Source: an uncultured Flavobacteriales bacterium
Lineage (GTDB): Bacteria > Bacteroidota > Bacteroidia > Flavobacteriales_G > Salibacteraceae
Reading direction: 5' to 3'
Assembly (NCBI GenBank): GCA_943788775.1
Contig: CALSRO010000001.1
Location: 124,001 to 188,000, forward strand
Length of the DNA stretch: 64,000 nucleotides
Shown here: positions 26,934-36,477 of the stretch, in pieces
Layout: each line of letters starts with the position of its first letter
How positions within the stretch are numbered: position 1 is the stretch's first letter
Made by a program: the position numbers and the translations under genes
Notes under the pieces: generated by a model
The model's database searches: none
Seen by the model: only the letters and a program-made list of their open reading frames with translations
Told to the model about the DNA's origin: nothing

Positions 26934-29900
26934 GAAGATTCATTCTGCTTTTCATTTTGATAGTTCCAACACAAATTATTGCTCAGGAGAATGATTTGTA
27001 TTGGAAAAACAGGAGGCCTTATATGGGCTATTGGCAGCAGGATGTAACGTACAAAATTGATGCTCGCCTCGATGACGAAAAAGAAGTCATAGAAGGTGAG
27101 TTAGTGCTGACTTACACAAATAATAGCCCGGATGTTTTAAAAGCTTTGTACTTCCACTTGTATCAAAATGCATTTGAACCGGAGTCGTACATGAATAAGT
27201 TTAGTGGGCATTCGCCTAAAGATTCCGTGTTTCAACATATCGAAGTGATGAATCTTAAGGTGAATGGAGTCCTAACAAAGGTCAATAGGGATAACACCTT
27301 GCTCAAAGTGATCTTAGATAATGATCAAACCATCTCTACGGGAGAAAGGGTGGTCATCACCATAAATTTTAAAACCTTTTTTGGTCCAGAAAATGGTCGT
27401 ATGAAGTCGTATGAACAGCATGGTCACAAGCATTTCAATGTGGTTCATTGGTATCCGAGAATTTCTGTTTATGACAGGAAGTTTGGATGGACTACTGACC
27501 AACATTTGGGTAGCGAATTTTATGGTGATTTTGGTTCGTTTGAAGTGAATATCACGATACCTGAGCACTACATTTTGGATGCTACTGGAATAATGACCAA
27601 TAGGGCAGAGGTATTACCACCTCAACTGATGGAAAAACTAGATATAAAGAATTTTGAATCGAAACCCTGGGGAGAAGCGCCATCAGAAATAATAGCAAAG
27701 TCGAGTAAAACTAAAACATGGAAATTTCAAGCAGAGAATGTGCATGATTTTGCATGGACAGCGGACCCTGCCTATCGTATTGGGAAAGCGACCGCAAAAC
27801 TTGAAAATGGTCGCGAAATAGATTGTTACAGTCTTGCCCAAGAACAACATGCTAGCGGCTGGCAAAATGCGGCTGAATACACAGCTAAGGTGATTGAGCT
27901 TTATTCTAAAGATTTTGGGGAATATGTATATCCCAAAATGATCGTTGCAGATGCGAGAGATGGCATGGAATATCCGATGCTGACATTAGATGGAGGACGA
28001 GATCCATATTATAGAGACTTGCTTGCGCATGAGGTTGGTCATAACTGGTTTTTTGGAATGATTGGTAGCAATGAAACTTATCAAGCAGCATTGGATGAAG
28101 GTTTTACACAATTCCTCACTAGCTGGGCAATGGAGCATTTAGAAGGGGATACAATTCCTTGGTCTCAGCGAAATTATGGTCTTCAGATCGGTAAAACTCA
28201 GGCTCGGGATACGCGGACCGAACAGGTTTATCAAGGCTATTATCGATCTGCTATATCCTTGGATGACGATCCGAGATTAAATACGCACAGCGATCATTTT
28301 GAAACAGGAAATGGTTATAGCCAGGTTTATTATAAAACTGCGGTAATGCTATATAATTTGCAATACGTGCTGGGCGATAGTTTGTTCCTAGAGTCTATGC
28401 AACATTATTTCAATCAATGGAAATTTTGTCATCCATACTTTGAAGACTTTCGAGCTAGCATTATTGGACATGCTGGCGCGGATTTAAATTGGTTTTTTGA
28501 CCAATGGCTTGAGTCAGACATGAAGATTGATTATAAAATTGTTTCTTTCAAACAATCCTCAGACAGTAGTTATATCTTGAAACTTGCGCGAAAAGGAGAA
28601 ATGCAAATGCCAATCGCATTGACTTTGCAAGATCGTGAGGGCAATCAAATGGAATATTGGATTCCAAACACCGATTTTGTGAAGAACACGGATGCCACGG
28701 TATTGCCAAAATGGGTTGGGTGGAATGATAAAGCTGAAGGATATGAAGTTGAACTTAGTGGTGTGTCAAACATTAAAAGAGTTTTAGTTGATGGGAGTGA
28801 GCGACTTGCTGATGTGAATCAATTGAATAACTCGATTCCTTTTCCAATAGATGTTCAATTTGACAACCTATCATATAATTATCCTGAACATGCCTATATG
28901 ATCGAGTGGAGGCCTAGCCTTTGGTATAATGGTTTTGATGGAATAAAATTAGGATTGCAGTTTAAAGGCGACTATTATCAAACTCGACACGTAACTGAAC
29001 TTGGAGCATGGTATAACACGGGTTTGGGGCAGCAAACAAGCGAGTTGTTTGATCGAAGTTTGCGAAATAATTGGTGTCGATTTAATTATCGAGTTGGATA
29101 TTCAACGCCATTAAATGCGATTGGAAAAAAAGCTAATATTTCGATCAAATCAAGCTTCTTAGATGGAGTGTTTTTACAGAACCTATCTTGGAAGGTTCAA
29201 CTGCCAAATAAAAAAACTTCGATTGCCCATTCCTTTGGAAGTATATATCTACCGGGAGATGCTAGTCTTAATTACCCAGTATATAGTCAACTTTGGAATA
29301 CCGAAAAATTCAACAATTACACTGATTTAGAATTGACTCATCGTTACAGGTATGGTATTCGGAGTCAAGGAAGAGTTAAAAGCATATTGAGAAGCCCGTT
29401 TGGATTTAGCGATTATCAATATGGCTATTTGAATTTAGAAGCCATAAATGATAATCAGTCGAAAAATATCAACCTTCGAACACGTGTTTTTGGGCAATTA
29501 GGTTTCGGTTCAAATTGGGCTCCAGAATCACAACTCATGCTGTCTGGAGCAAATGCCGAGCAAATGTTGTCAAATCCTTGGATTCGATCTGCTGGTTTTA
29601 TACCAGCTTCAGAAGGCGTGTTTGATGGATCGACAAGTTGGTTTCAATCGGGAGGTGGTCTTGGGTTAAGGGGTTACTCTGGATATGTTGCTCCAGAAAT
29701 AAATGGAGATAGTTTACTTCGCTTCGCTTATGCAGGTAAATCAGGTTTGGCGCTAAATACGGAATTAGAGTTTGACGATTTTGTCAGCTTGCTTCCATCC
29801 TTTGTACGTTGGATTGAATTGAAAACCTACCTATTTGCAGATGCTGGTTTAATCGGCATCAACTACACCATTGAATCATTTGAGTTTTCGTCTCTGCGCG

Positions 29901-30067
29901 CTGATGCTGGTTTAGGAGTTGCGTTGGATATTAAACAATGGGGAGATTTAACTGATTTAAGACCAACAGTCATTCGGGTGGACTTTCCATTATGGTTAAA
30001 TCGCCCTCCAGCAAATCAAGACTTTCTTCAGTTTAGATGGTTAGTTGCCATTGATCGCGCGTTCTAG
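26930..30067 (+). CDS. M1-family metallopeptidase with C-terminal outer-membrane-barrel-like domain
   Basis: The product is 1,045 residues. A signal peptide covers residues 1-19. An M1 aminopeptidase-like domain follows, with the zinc site HEVGH (His367, Glu368, His371) and the second-shell Glu390 in 'LDEGFTQF'. The exopeptidase motif reads 'DGMEYP' (344-349) in place of GAMEN. From about residue 640 the sequence changes to repeated amphipathic beta-strands ('FRFN', 'KLGLQFKGDYYQTRHV') and late glycine-rich strands ('GGGLGLRGYSGYV', 'LRADAGLGVALDIKQWG'), ending in Phe1045. That pattern matches BamA/surface-antigen-like barrels. The protein may be a peptidase tethered in the outer membrane. 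It is coupled to nadC by four bases and its stop abuts the next gene. Confidence 0.82.
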   Translation: MRRFILLFILIVPTQIIAQENDLYWKNRRPYMGYWQQDVTYKIDARLDDEKEVIEGELVLTYTNNSPDVLKALYFHLYQNAFEPESYMNKFSGHSPKDSVFQHIEVMNLKVNGVLTKVNRDNTLLKVILDNDQTISTGERVVITINFKTFFGPENGRMKSYEQHGHKHFNVVHWYPRISVYDRKFGWTTDQHLGSEFYGDFGSFEVNITIPEHYILDATGIMTNRAEVLPPQLMEKLDIKNFESKPWGEAPSEIIAKSSKTKTWKFQAENVHDFAWTADPAYRIGKATAKLENGREIDCYSLAQEQHASGWQNAAEYTAKVIELYSKDFGEYVYPKMIVADARDGMEYPMLTLDGGRDPYYRDLLAHEVGHNWFFGMIGSNETYQAALDEGFTQFLTSWAMEHLEGDTIPWSQRNYGLQIGKTQARDTRTEQVYQGYYRSAISLDDDPRLNTHSDHFETGNGYSQVYYKTAVMLYNLQYVLGDSLFLESMQHYFNQWKFCHPYFEDFRASIIGHAGADLNWFFDQWLESDMKIDYKIVSFKQSSDSSYILKLARKGEMQMPIALTLQDREGNQMEYWIPNTDFVKNTDATVLPKWVGWNDKAEGYEVELSGVSNIKRVLVDGSERLADVNQLNNSIPFPIDVQFDNLSYNYPEHAYMIEWRPSLWYNGFDGIKLGLQFKGDYYQTRHVTELGAWYNTGLGQQTSELFDRSLRNNWCRFNYRVGYSTPLNAIGKKANISIKSSFLDGVFLQNLSWKVQLPNKKTSIAHSFGSIYLPGDASLNYPVYSQLWNTEKFNNYTDLELTHRYRYGIRSQGRVKSILRSPFGFSDYQYGYLNLEAINDNQSKNINLRTRVFGQLGFGSNWAPESQLMLSGANAEQMLSNPWIRSAGFIPASEGVFDGSTSWFQSGGGLGLRGYSGYVAPEINGDSLLRFAYAGKSGLALNTELEFDDFVSLLPSFVRWIELKTYLFADAGLIGINYTIESFEFSSLRADAGLGVALDIKQWGDLTDLRPTVIRVDFPLWLNRPPANQDFLQFRWLVAIDRAF

Positions 30068-31471
30068 CTATCGATCCTTATCCATAATTGCGACTATTTT
30101 CTCCAACACATCAATCAGAAGAAAATCATTTCCCATGTCATGTCCAGATTCGATCAATTCACGAACATTGGTAGAACCTAATGCAAAACGTACAAAGGCG
30201 TGCTCTTCGTAACTGACCGGCTGTCCAATCATTAGTTTTTTGAATTGATCTTGGTATTCGTGACCTCGCAGAACCAGGTGTTCGTAAAGGTTTTTAAGTT
30301 CTTCTGCGTTGAAAAAACCATTGACCCCTTTAACTTTTACAGATAGAATCGAGATGTTCGTTAAATCTTGGTCGGGAAGAAGTTCAAAGCACGCTTTTGA
30401 TTCCAGGTAATCTATCATTCTTCGGTTCCAGTTACTGATAGCAAAGGTTGACTCTCTCTCAGTGTATTTGCTAAGATTTTCGGATTCGCAAATTGCAGCC
30501 TCCCACCTTAGGGTCAGCCCAATGTTTTCATGAGCATTAAAAAGTCCCCTTAGCTTTCGATAGGATGGAGGGATGTCGTATTTTGAATAAACGGTATCAA
30601 ATCCTTGAACTAGATCTTCATTGATATTTTCAGGTAATATGTTTTTGGCATAGGTTTCTGGAACTAACAACGCACCCGAGAATGGCGGGCTTTGGTAGAA
30701 TTTGGAACCAGTAATCATGAGTAGACAATTTTCTGCCAACAACTCATTAAACAACTTAGGTCGTGCCCGCATTTGGCACAAATCAATAACCCAAGTCACG
30801 TCATCTGGTCCATCTTGAATGATAGAAACACTGTCTTCAATTCCGGATTTACTTCCAATGACCAAGTTTACAATTATAGCGTGAGTGTCTCGGTATTTGT
30901 CAATAGCTTCATAAATTTTACGTTTATGATCTAAAATATTCCCGTCCGATGTGCGAGCTGGAAACAGCAGATGGTCCACTTCAAGATCTTTCTTTAGAGA
31001 GGTGCCCTTGACCACTTTTTCCAGAATTTGTGTTTTTTCTGCGTGGTATTTTCCTGTGTTGGCTAAAATTGAGCCGGTACCTAGCTCTTCAGGCCGAGTG
31101 ATTAAACTTATTATTGGCTTGTCACCATTGATGATTTTTGAGAAAAGAAGCGGATAATAACAAAGGTCGCTGCCGGAAGGAGCGAAAAATATGTTGAAAT
31201 CTGTGGTGCTCGAATTCTGAAGAAGTGCCTTCATCCGATAGCGTTGTTTGATTCGAATATCCTCTACTGTTGCTTCACCGGACATCATCATCTTAAAAGA
31301 GGCCTTCACCCGCGCCTTAACATCGTTTGACAAAGGAGAGCATGTGCACGAAGCTCTGCTCAACAATCCCTCAGAATCATTGGGATTCAAAAAGTACTTG
31401 TTTAGGTTCCCTTCTTTTAATTCAATGCGCTCATCACCCCCTGAGGTAATGGCTAATTCGAAATCTGTCAT
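30068..31471 (-). CDS. Putative PLP-dependent, aminotransferase-fold protein of unknown function
   Basis: The product is 467 residues. It has a fold-type-I look: an early 'NIFFAPSGSDLCYYPLLFSK' like the phosphate-binding region, a middle 'WVIDLCQMRARPKL' where the PLP-pyridine Asp lies, then 'LLMITGSKFYQSPPFSGALLVP' with a lysine in the place of the Schiff-base lysine. The N-terminal 'CTCSPLS' is unusual. I cannot name the substrate or family. It is divergent from the glycan operon by about 100 bases and could serve it, but nothing in the sequence proves this. Confidence 0.5.
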   Translation of the reverse strand: MTDFELAITSGGDERIELKEGNLNKYFLNPNDSEGLLSRASCTCSPLSNDVKARVKASFKMMMSGEATVEDIRIKQRYRMKALLQNSSTTDFNIFFAPSGSDLCYYPLLFSKIINGDKPIISLITRPEELGTGSILANTGKYHAEKTQILEKVVKGTSLKKDLEVDHLLFPARTSDGNILDHKRKIYEAIDKYRDTHAIIVNLVIGSKSGIEDSVSIIQDGPDDVTWVIDLCQMRARPKLFNELLAENCLLMITGSKFYQSPPFSGALLVPETYAKNILPENINEDLVQGFDTVYSKYDIPPSYRKLRGLFNAHENIGLTLRWEAAICESENLSKYTERESTFAISNWNRRMIDYLESKACFELLPDQDLTNISILSVKVKGVNGFFNAEELKNLYEHLVLRGHEYQDQFKKLMIGQPVSYEEHAFVRFALGSTNVRELIESGHDMGNDFLLIDVLEKIVAIMDKDR

Positions 31472-31574
31472 TCAGGCCAATTTAATTGCAAATTAAGTTA
31501 TCAAAGTCTGAAGTTTCGATTTCTATCCACTTTACTTCTTTTTTACCTATAATTTCGACTTGTAAAAGAATAAA

Positions 31575-33413
31575 TTGTCACAAGAAACTAATGTAATTGT
31601 TGTCCTACGAGAGTTGGATCCTTCTGAATTCGCTTTTATACAAGCGCTTTCTTATGGTGGCTTGGTAAAGCTTTACTCTATAATCGAGATTGAAGCCTTA
31701 AAGGATGAATCAAAGTCTATTGAGATTATACAGGTGGACAGTTATGACCAAGCTTTATCGGATCGTGAACTTTTTGATGTGGTTAAAGGTTTTGGTCATA
31801 AAAAATACCCTGGCACGGGGGAATCTATCATTAAAAGCCTCGGATATAAAAATGAGTTTTATCCCTGGTATGCGTTGAAAAGTCCAATGCAAAAATCCAG
31901 CTTGAAAGCACACTTTGAATATAAAACGCTGAAGTTGATTTTGGATCAGTTTGTTTGTACGAGCGATGTTCATGTTTATTCTGAAATGGATTTATCAATA
32001 TGCTTTGACTCAAAATCATTAAGCTGGCATACTAAGGCTAATCGAGGAGGCGCAAAAAGAGAGTCAAGAAAATATTTCTTGACTCTCTTGATCCGTGCTT
32101 TTATGGGGTTATTTAGAAGATACAAGAAGAATAAGATATGGATAGTAAATAGCAACTTGACGCGGCAAAGCATGTTTGAATTAGATGGTAAATCAATGAC
32201 CGAAGGCGATCCATTTCTCGGGTATTTGGAGGACGAAATTGGCCATGATAATTCATTTCAAAATATTCTTATCCTGAAAAATCCAGGTGCCTATAAACTT
32301 CCAGGCTTATTGCAAAGTATAAGACCCTATCACAATATACAAAATCACGTTTTTTTTGAAAGTAAACTTGTTTCATTACAGGGATTACTGTTTTATCTTG
32401 AGGCAAGAAAGTATAAAGGGGCTATCAAGTATTCCTTGATGGAAGCCTTCAATTCAGCTCAAGGATTTGATCGATTCCTGATAAGAAGATTACAGTCATA
32501 TTCCTCGACTTTGATGTTGTGCGCAATTCGTTATGAAATTGCGAAATCATTAATTGCAAAATATAGACCTAGGGCAATTGGTGGCGATGATGAATTTACA
32601 TTATTGAAGTTCCCATTATTTCAAGCTGCAAGATGTTTAGAGGTACCAACATATGCCATACAACATGGAGGGATCAGCCTAAACAACATCAATTATTCCT
32701 TTGTCAAGGATGATCAAAGGTTTAATCCTCTATCGACAAAAACGTTAGTGTGGGGAGAAATGACAGCGAAACAACTCTGCACAAATTCTATTTATCAGGA
32801 GAACCAAATAGTGGTTGTGGGCCAAATAAGAACTGATGTTATTCCGGCTTTAAAATCAAATAAGATTGAGGCATTCAATTCAGAAGTCAAAACCATCGTT
32901 TTTGCAAGTCAGCCATTACCACACGATCAAGACTTAAGGAATCAAATGTTCGCAGATTTCGTCCAGCTTAACAAAGTTTTTACCGGTCAAAACATCCTTT
33001 GGAAGCCGCATCCTAATGAACGATTAGATATTGAGAAATTTCAGGCTATTGCGGAAGAGTCGGGTGTAACAATTTCGATTTATGAAGGTGATTTATATGG
33101 TTTGTTGGCTCAATCGGATGTGCTTATTACGAACTATAGTACCGTTGGTTCAGAGGCAGTGTACTTTGACAAAGAGTTATTGGTGCTCGATTATAGTGGA
33201 AATGATAGCGCTGGTTATGTTAAAAATGGAGTTGGACATTTATGCAAAGATTTTACGGAATTGGAAAGTGCCTTGAAATCGATAATTCAGGGTGAGACTA
33301 TCTCTAAACAAGAAATGAGACAAACATATAAAGCTCAAAGGGCGTATAAAATTGACGGTAATGTGCGATTTCGAATAATTGATGTAATTAACGCAATAAG
33401 CAATGACGGATAA
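31575..33413 (+). CDS. GT-B-like glycosyltransferase / capsule polymer transferase
   Basis: The product is 612 residues from TTG 31575; no ATG appears in frame until about codon 103, so the start is uncertain. The C-terminal half has 'YAIQHGGIS', 'TIVFASQPLPHDQDL', 'ILWKPHPNERLDIEKF' and 'SDVLITNYSTVGSEAVYF'. These resemble CDP-glycerol glycerophosphotransferases, polysialyltransferase-like enzymes and UDP-GlcNAc 2-epimerase-like GT-B folds. The N-terminal half is not recognised. It opens the nonulosonic-acid gene run, so transfer of the CMP-activated sugar is a reasonable inference. Its end overlaps the next gene's first ATG by 11 bases. Confidence 0.65.
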   Translation: MSQETNVIVVLRELDPSEFAFIQALSYGGLVKLYSIIEIEALKDESKSIEIIQVDSYDQALSDRELFDVVKGFGHKKYPGTGESIIKSLGYKNEFYPWYALKSPMQKSSLKAHFEYKTLKLILDQFVCTSDVHVYSEMDLSICFDSKSLSWHTKANRGGAKRESRKYFLTLLIRAFMGLFRRYKKNKIWIVNSNLTRQSMFELDGKSMTEGDPFLGYLEDEIGHDNSFQNILILKNPGAYKLPGLLQSIRPYHNIQNHVFFESKLVSLQGLLFYLEARKYKGAIKYSLMEAFNSAQGFDRFLIRRLQSYSSTLMLCAIRYEIAKSLIAKYRPRAIGGDDEFTLLKFPLFQAARCLEVPTYAIQHGGISLNNINYSFVKDDQRFNPLSTKTLVWGEMTAKQLCTNSIYQENQIVVVGQIRTDVIPALKSNKIEAFNSEVKTIVFASQPLPHDQDLRNQMFADFVQLNKVFTGQNILWKPHPNERLDIEKFQAIAEESGVTISIYEGDLYGLLAQSDVLITNYSTVGSEAVYFDKELLVLDYSGNDSAGYVKNGVGHLCKDFTELESALKSIIQGETISKQEMRQTYKAQRAYKIDGNVRFRIIDVINAISNDG

Positions 33414-33900
33414 TATGATAGCCAACAAACTAAATGGGTTAAAGATGATCGTGTTCGACTTTGATGGGGTATTCACTGACAATAAGGTTTATCTCTCTGA
33501 AGAGGGCATTGAATCAGTTCGTTGTGATCGATCTGATGGTATGGGCATAGAAATGCTTCGCAAGTCAAGTGACATAGCACTTGTTGTACTGTCAAAAGAA
33601 AAAAACATGGTTGTTCAAAAACGATGTGATAAATTAAAATTGGAGTGCTATCATTCCGTGGAAGATAAACCGACTGCTCTGAAAAAGTTAGTCGAAAAAA
33701 AATCTATTGATATCGAACAAGTTGCTTATGTCGGAAACGATCTGAATGATGTCGAATGCATGCAGATGGTTGGCTTCGCTGTGTGCCCAAAAGATGCGTA
33801 TTCTTGCGCTGCTGAAGTTGCGGACCTCATTCTGAGTAGAAATGGCGGTGATGGAGCTGTGCGTGAGCTTTGCGATTTAATTCTAGATGAAAGAATGTAA
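33403..33900 (+). CDS. HAD phosphatase, KdsC / nonulosonate-9-phosphatase type
   Basis: The product is 165 residues. 'KMIVFDFDGVFTDN' carries the DxDG nucleophile motif, and 'YVGNDLNDVECM' is the late acidic motif. The short uncapped form matches KdsC-like phosphatases that act as tetramers on Kdo-8-P or nonulosonate-9-P. An alternative ATG at 33415 removes four residues. Its TAATG junction with neuB (overlap of one base) implies tight coupling. Together they suggest the sugar acid is made as a 9-phosphate and then dephosphorylated, as in the KDN route. Confidence 0.85.
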   Translation: MTDNMIANKLNGLKMIVFDFDGVFTDNKVYLSEEGIESVRCDRSDGMGIEMLRKSSDIALVVLSKEKNMVVQKRCDKLKLECYHSVEDKPTALKKLVEKKSIDIEQVAYVGNDLNDVECMQMVGFAVCPKDAYSCAAEVADLILSRNGGDGAVRELCDLILDERM

Positions 33901-34769
33901 TGAGAAAAACAATTAATGTCGGAGATAAAACTGTAGGTGATGGACATCCAGTTTACATCATCGGGGAAATTGGCTTAAATCATAACGGAAGCGTAGATAT
34001 AGCAAAGCAGCTGATCGATTTAGCGAAAATGGCGGGCTGCGATGCAGTTAAATTTCAAAAGCGTACCCCTGAGATATGTGTTCCGATGGACCAGCGAGAT
34101 AAAATGCGCGAGACTCCGTGGGGCTATATAACGTATATGGACTATCGTTACAAGGTTGAGTTTGAAAAAACGGAATACGATGAAATTGATCGCTATTGCA
34201 AAGAAAAAGGCATTCACTGGTTCGCTAGTTGTTGGGATGAGCCAAGCGTAGATTTCATTTCACAGTACGACATTCCATGCTTCAAAATGGCTTCTGCATC
34301 ATTGACAGATACGGATTTGTTAAAGCATCACCGGTCCAAGGGATTGCCAATTATCTTGTCATCAGGAATGTCGGAATTAGATCAAATTAAGGCAGCAATT
34401 GAAGCAATAGGAGATGAGGATTTAATGCTGTTGCATGCTACCAGCACATATCCGTGTCCACCTGAAGAATTAAACCTGAGAATGATATCGACTCTTCGTG
34501 GGATGTATGATTTTCCGATTGGATATTCGGGTCATGAAACTGGGCTTCCAACAACCGTAGCATCGGTTGCTTTAGGAGCAAATATTATTGAACGGCATAT
34601 CACTTTAGACAGAGCAATGTGGGGAAGTGATCAAGCTGCTTCGGTGGCTCCGATTGGTTTAATCCGATTAGTAAAGCAAATCAGACAAATTGAAATCGCT
34701 ATGGGCGATGGAGTCAAAAAGGTATATGAAAGCGAAATTCCAATTCGAGCTAAACTGAGAAGAAAATAA
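33900..34769 (+). CDS. neuB: N-acetylneuraminate synthase-family protein lacking the SAF domain
   Basis: The product is 289 residues. The TIM-barrel motifs of NeuB are present: 'IIGEIGLNHNGSVDIAKQLI', 'VKFQKRTPE', 'FKMASASLTD', 'LSSGMSELDQI', 'LLHATSTYPCPPEELNL' and 'IGYSGHETGL', then 'NIIERHITLDRAMWGSDQAAS'. The family condenses phosphoenolpyruvate with an N-acyl or plain hexose to give a nonulosonic acid. It ends at 'SEIPIRAKLRRK', where the C-terminal antifreeze-like SAF domain of standard NeuB (about 345 residues) would begin. There is no frameshift at this point. Which of sialic, legionaminic, pseudaminic or KDN-like acid is made cannot be read from this. Confidence 0.88.
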   Translation: MRKTINVGDKTVGDGHPVYIIGEIGLNHNGSVDIAKQLIDLAKMAGCDAVKFQKRTPEICVPMDQRDKMRETPWGYITYMDYRYKVEFEKTEYDEIDRYCKEKGIHWFASCWDEPSVDFISQYDIPCFKMASASLTDTDLLKHHRSKGLPIILSSGMSELDQIKAAIEAIGDEDLMLLHATSTYPCPPEELNLRMISTLRGMYDFPIGYSGHETGLPTTVASVALGANIIERHITLDRAMWGSDQAASVAPIGLIRLVKQIRQIEIAMGDGVKKVYESEIPIRAKLRRK

Positions 34770-34774
34770 AAAAA

Positions 34775-35485
34775 ATGAACGGACTTGCTATTATCCCTGC
34801 AAGAGGTGGGTCTAAACGGCTTCCTCGAAAAAATTTGAAGATGCTCGGTGGAAAGCCATTAGTGCAGCACACACTCGATGCAGCTTTAGATTCTGGTGTG
34901 TTTTCCAAGATAATTTTGACCTCAGATGATGATGAGATTTTAGAGATTGGTAGGGCATTTGAAGGTATTACTCCTGAAAAGAGAGATCCCGAACATGCCA
35001 AGGACACTGCGAAAGCGTTAGATTTAGTAGTAAGCATGGCACTCCGCGATGACATCAAGGATAATTTTGACTTCATTGCTTTGTTATTGCCTACATGCCC
35101 CTTTCGAGATGCGGACGATATTAAAGGTGGATACGCCCTCCTGAGTCAAGATTATGATAGTGTTGTTTGCATTACAGAAATGGTTGACCCAATTCAGCTT
35201 TCTGTCGGATTGGATGAAGATTCAAAACGGATTGACCCAAACGTGATTTTAAATCCTTCTCCGTTGATTACTGGGAACACAAGATCACAAGATTTTCAGA
35301 AATATTATAGAGCAAATGGAGGATTCTATATGTCTTGGACTAAGTCATTCCTGACAAACCAAAATTTTTTCAAAGGCAAAGTAAAAGGTCAAGTGATGGA
35401 TCAAAAGAAAATGGTCGACATTGACTATGAATCAGATTTCATGCTTGCCGAATTTATTTATAAAAATGTATTGAATAAGAAATGA
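34775..35485 (+). CDS. neuA: CMP-nonulosonic acid cytidylyltransferase (NeuA-like)
   Basis: The product is 236 residues. 'IIPARGGSKRLPRKNL' at the N-terminus is the CTP-binding loop of acylneuraminate cytidylyltransferases, with 'ILTSDDDEIL', 'LLPTCPFRDADDI' and 'YRANGGFYMSW' following. It activates the sugar acid as the CMP derivative for transfer. It starts five bases after neuB and its TGA overlaps the next ATG by four. Confidence 0.92.
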   Translation: MNGLAIIPARGGSKRLPRKNLKMLGGKPLVQHTLDAALDSGVFSKIILTSDDDEILEIGRAFEGITPEKRDPEHAKDTAKALDLVVSMALRDDIKDNFDFIALLLPTCPFRDADDIKGGYALLSQDYDSVVCITEMVDPIQLSVGLDEDSKRIDPNVILNPSPLITGNTRSQDFQKYYRANGGFYMSWTKSFLTNQNFFKGKVKGQVMDQKKMVDIDYESDFMLAEFIYKNVLNKK

Positions 35486-36432
35486 ACTACTCAGAATTAT
35501 CTAAGCGAATACACGGACCAGTATATAGTATACTCACCCCGTTCAAAGAAGGAGATGCAATCGATTGGTTAGCGCTTGAAAATTACCTAGAAGCTGCCTA
35601 CAAGGACGGGGCTCGCAACTTCTTCGTAATGGGTTATAATAGTCGATTTAGCCAATTGTCGTGGGAAGAAATAAAGGTGCTGAGCCAATTTGTGGTACAG
35701 AAGGTTAAGTCACTCGATCCTATGAATATATGTATCGTGGCTGACCCATTGCATTGTTCTACCAAGGTTACCATCGATTTTTGTCAACACGCTGAATCAA
35801 TTGGGGCAGATGTAATATCACTTATCGTTCGTGAAAAGTATTATTCAAACGATCAAATGGTCAGCCACTTCAGAATGGTAACTGAAGAATCGGCTATTCC
35901 CATCTTAGTTCATGAGATGCCTTTCCTTAATGGATATGGTGGTCCTGTAGTGAACTATGATCTCGATTTACTGGATCAATTGGCTGACATGGAACACGTT
36001 GTTGCAATTAAGGAAGATGCAAAAGATGATGAGTATTCAGCGCAGGTAATAAATAAAATAAAGGATAGAGTGTCAATTGTGATTTCAGGGGGTGGTAAAC
36101 GTCAATGGCTTCGATTCGCAGATATTGGATGTCAATCATGGCTGAACGGAATTGGTGTTTTCCGACCTTATCTGGCAGCAAACTTTTACAAAGCATATCA
36201 GAAAGGTGATATGGACTACTGCAATCGTTTGATTGAAGAAGTAGAAGTTCCATTTTTTGAGAATGGGGTTAAAAAATATGGATGGCACTTGACGATTAAA
36301 GCAGCAATGCAGCAGCAAGGTTGGTTTCATCGCAGAGATAGAATGCCGTTGAAAGAATTGTCAGATGCAGATTATAAAGCAGTCGCAAAAGTAATGGAGT
36401 CACTTCCATTAGATGCCTACAAGAAATACTAA
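35482..36432 (+). CDS. DapA/N-acetylneuraminate-lyase-fold protein
   Basis: The product is 316 residues. Overall order matches the DHDPS/NAL family: N-terminal 'GPVYSILTPFKEGDAIDW', then 'VVAIKEDAKDD' with the Schiff-base Lys177, then 'VISGGGKRQWLRFADIGCQSW'. Two features differ. Where the family has GTTGE, this reads 'MGYNSRFSQLSWEE'. Where it has 'LYNVP' with the catalytic Tyr, this reads 'LVHEMPFLNGYGG'. The usual pyruvate-lyase chemistry may therefore not apply. Its position between neuA and hisH suggests a step in sugar-acid metabolism, but the reaction is unknown. Confidence 0.78.
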   Translation: MNYSELSKRIHGPVYSILTPFKEGDAIDWLALENYLEAAYKDGARNFFVMGYNSRFSQLSWEEIKVLSQFVVQKVKSLDPMNICIVADPLHCSTKVTIDFCQHAESIGADVISLIVREKYYSNDQMVSHFRMVTEESAIPILVHEMPFLNGYGGPVVNYDLDLLDQLADMEHVVAIKEDAKDDEYSAQVINKIKDRVSIVISGGGKRQWLRFADIGCQSWLNGIGVFRPYLAANFYKAYQKGDMDYCNRLIEEVEVPFFENGVKKYGWHLTIKAAMQQQGWFHRRDRMPLKELSDADYKAVAKVMESLPLDAYKKY

Positions 36433-36477
36433 ATAAACCATTATTGAAATTATTCAATCTCATTTGACAATGACATC

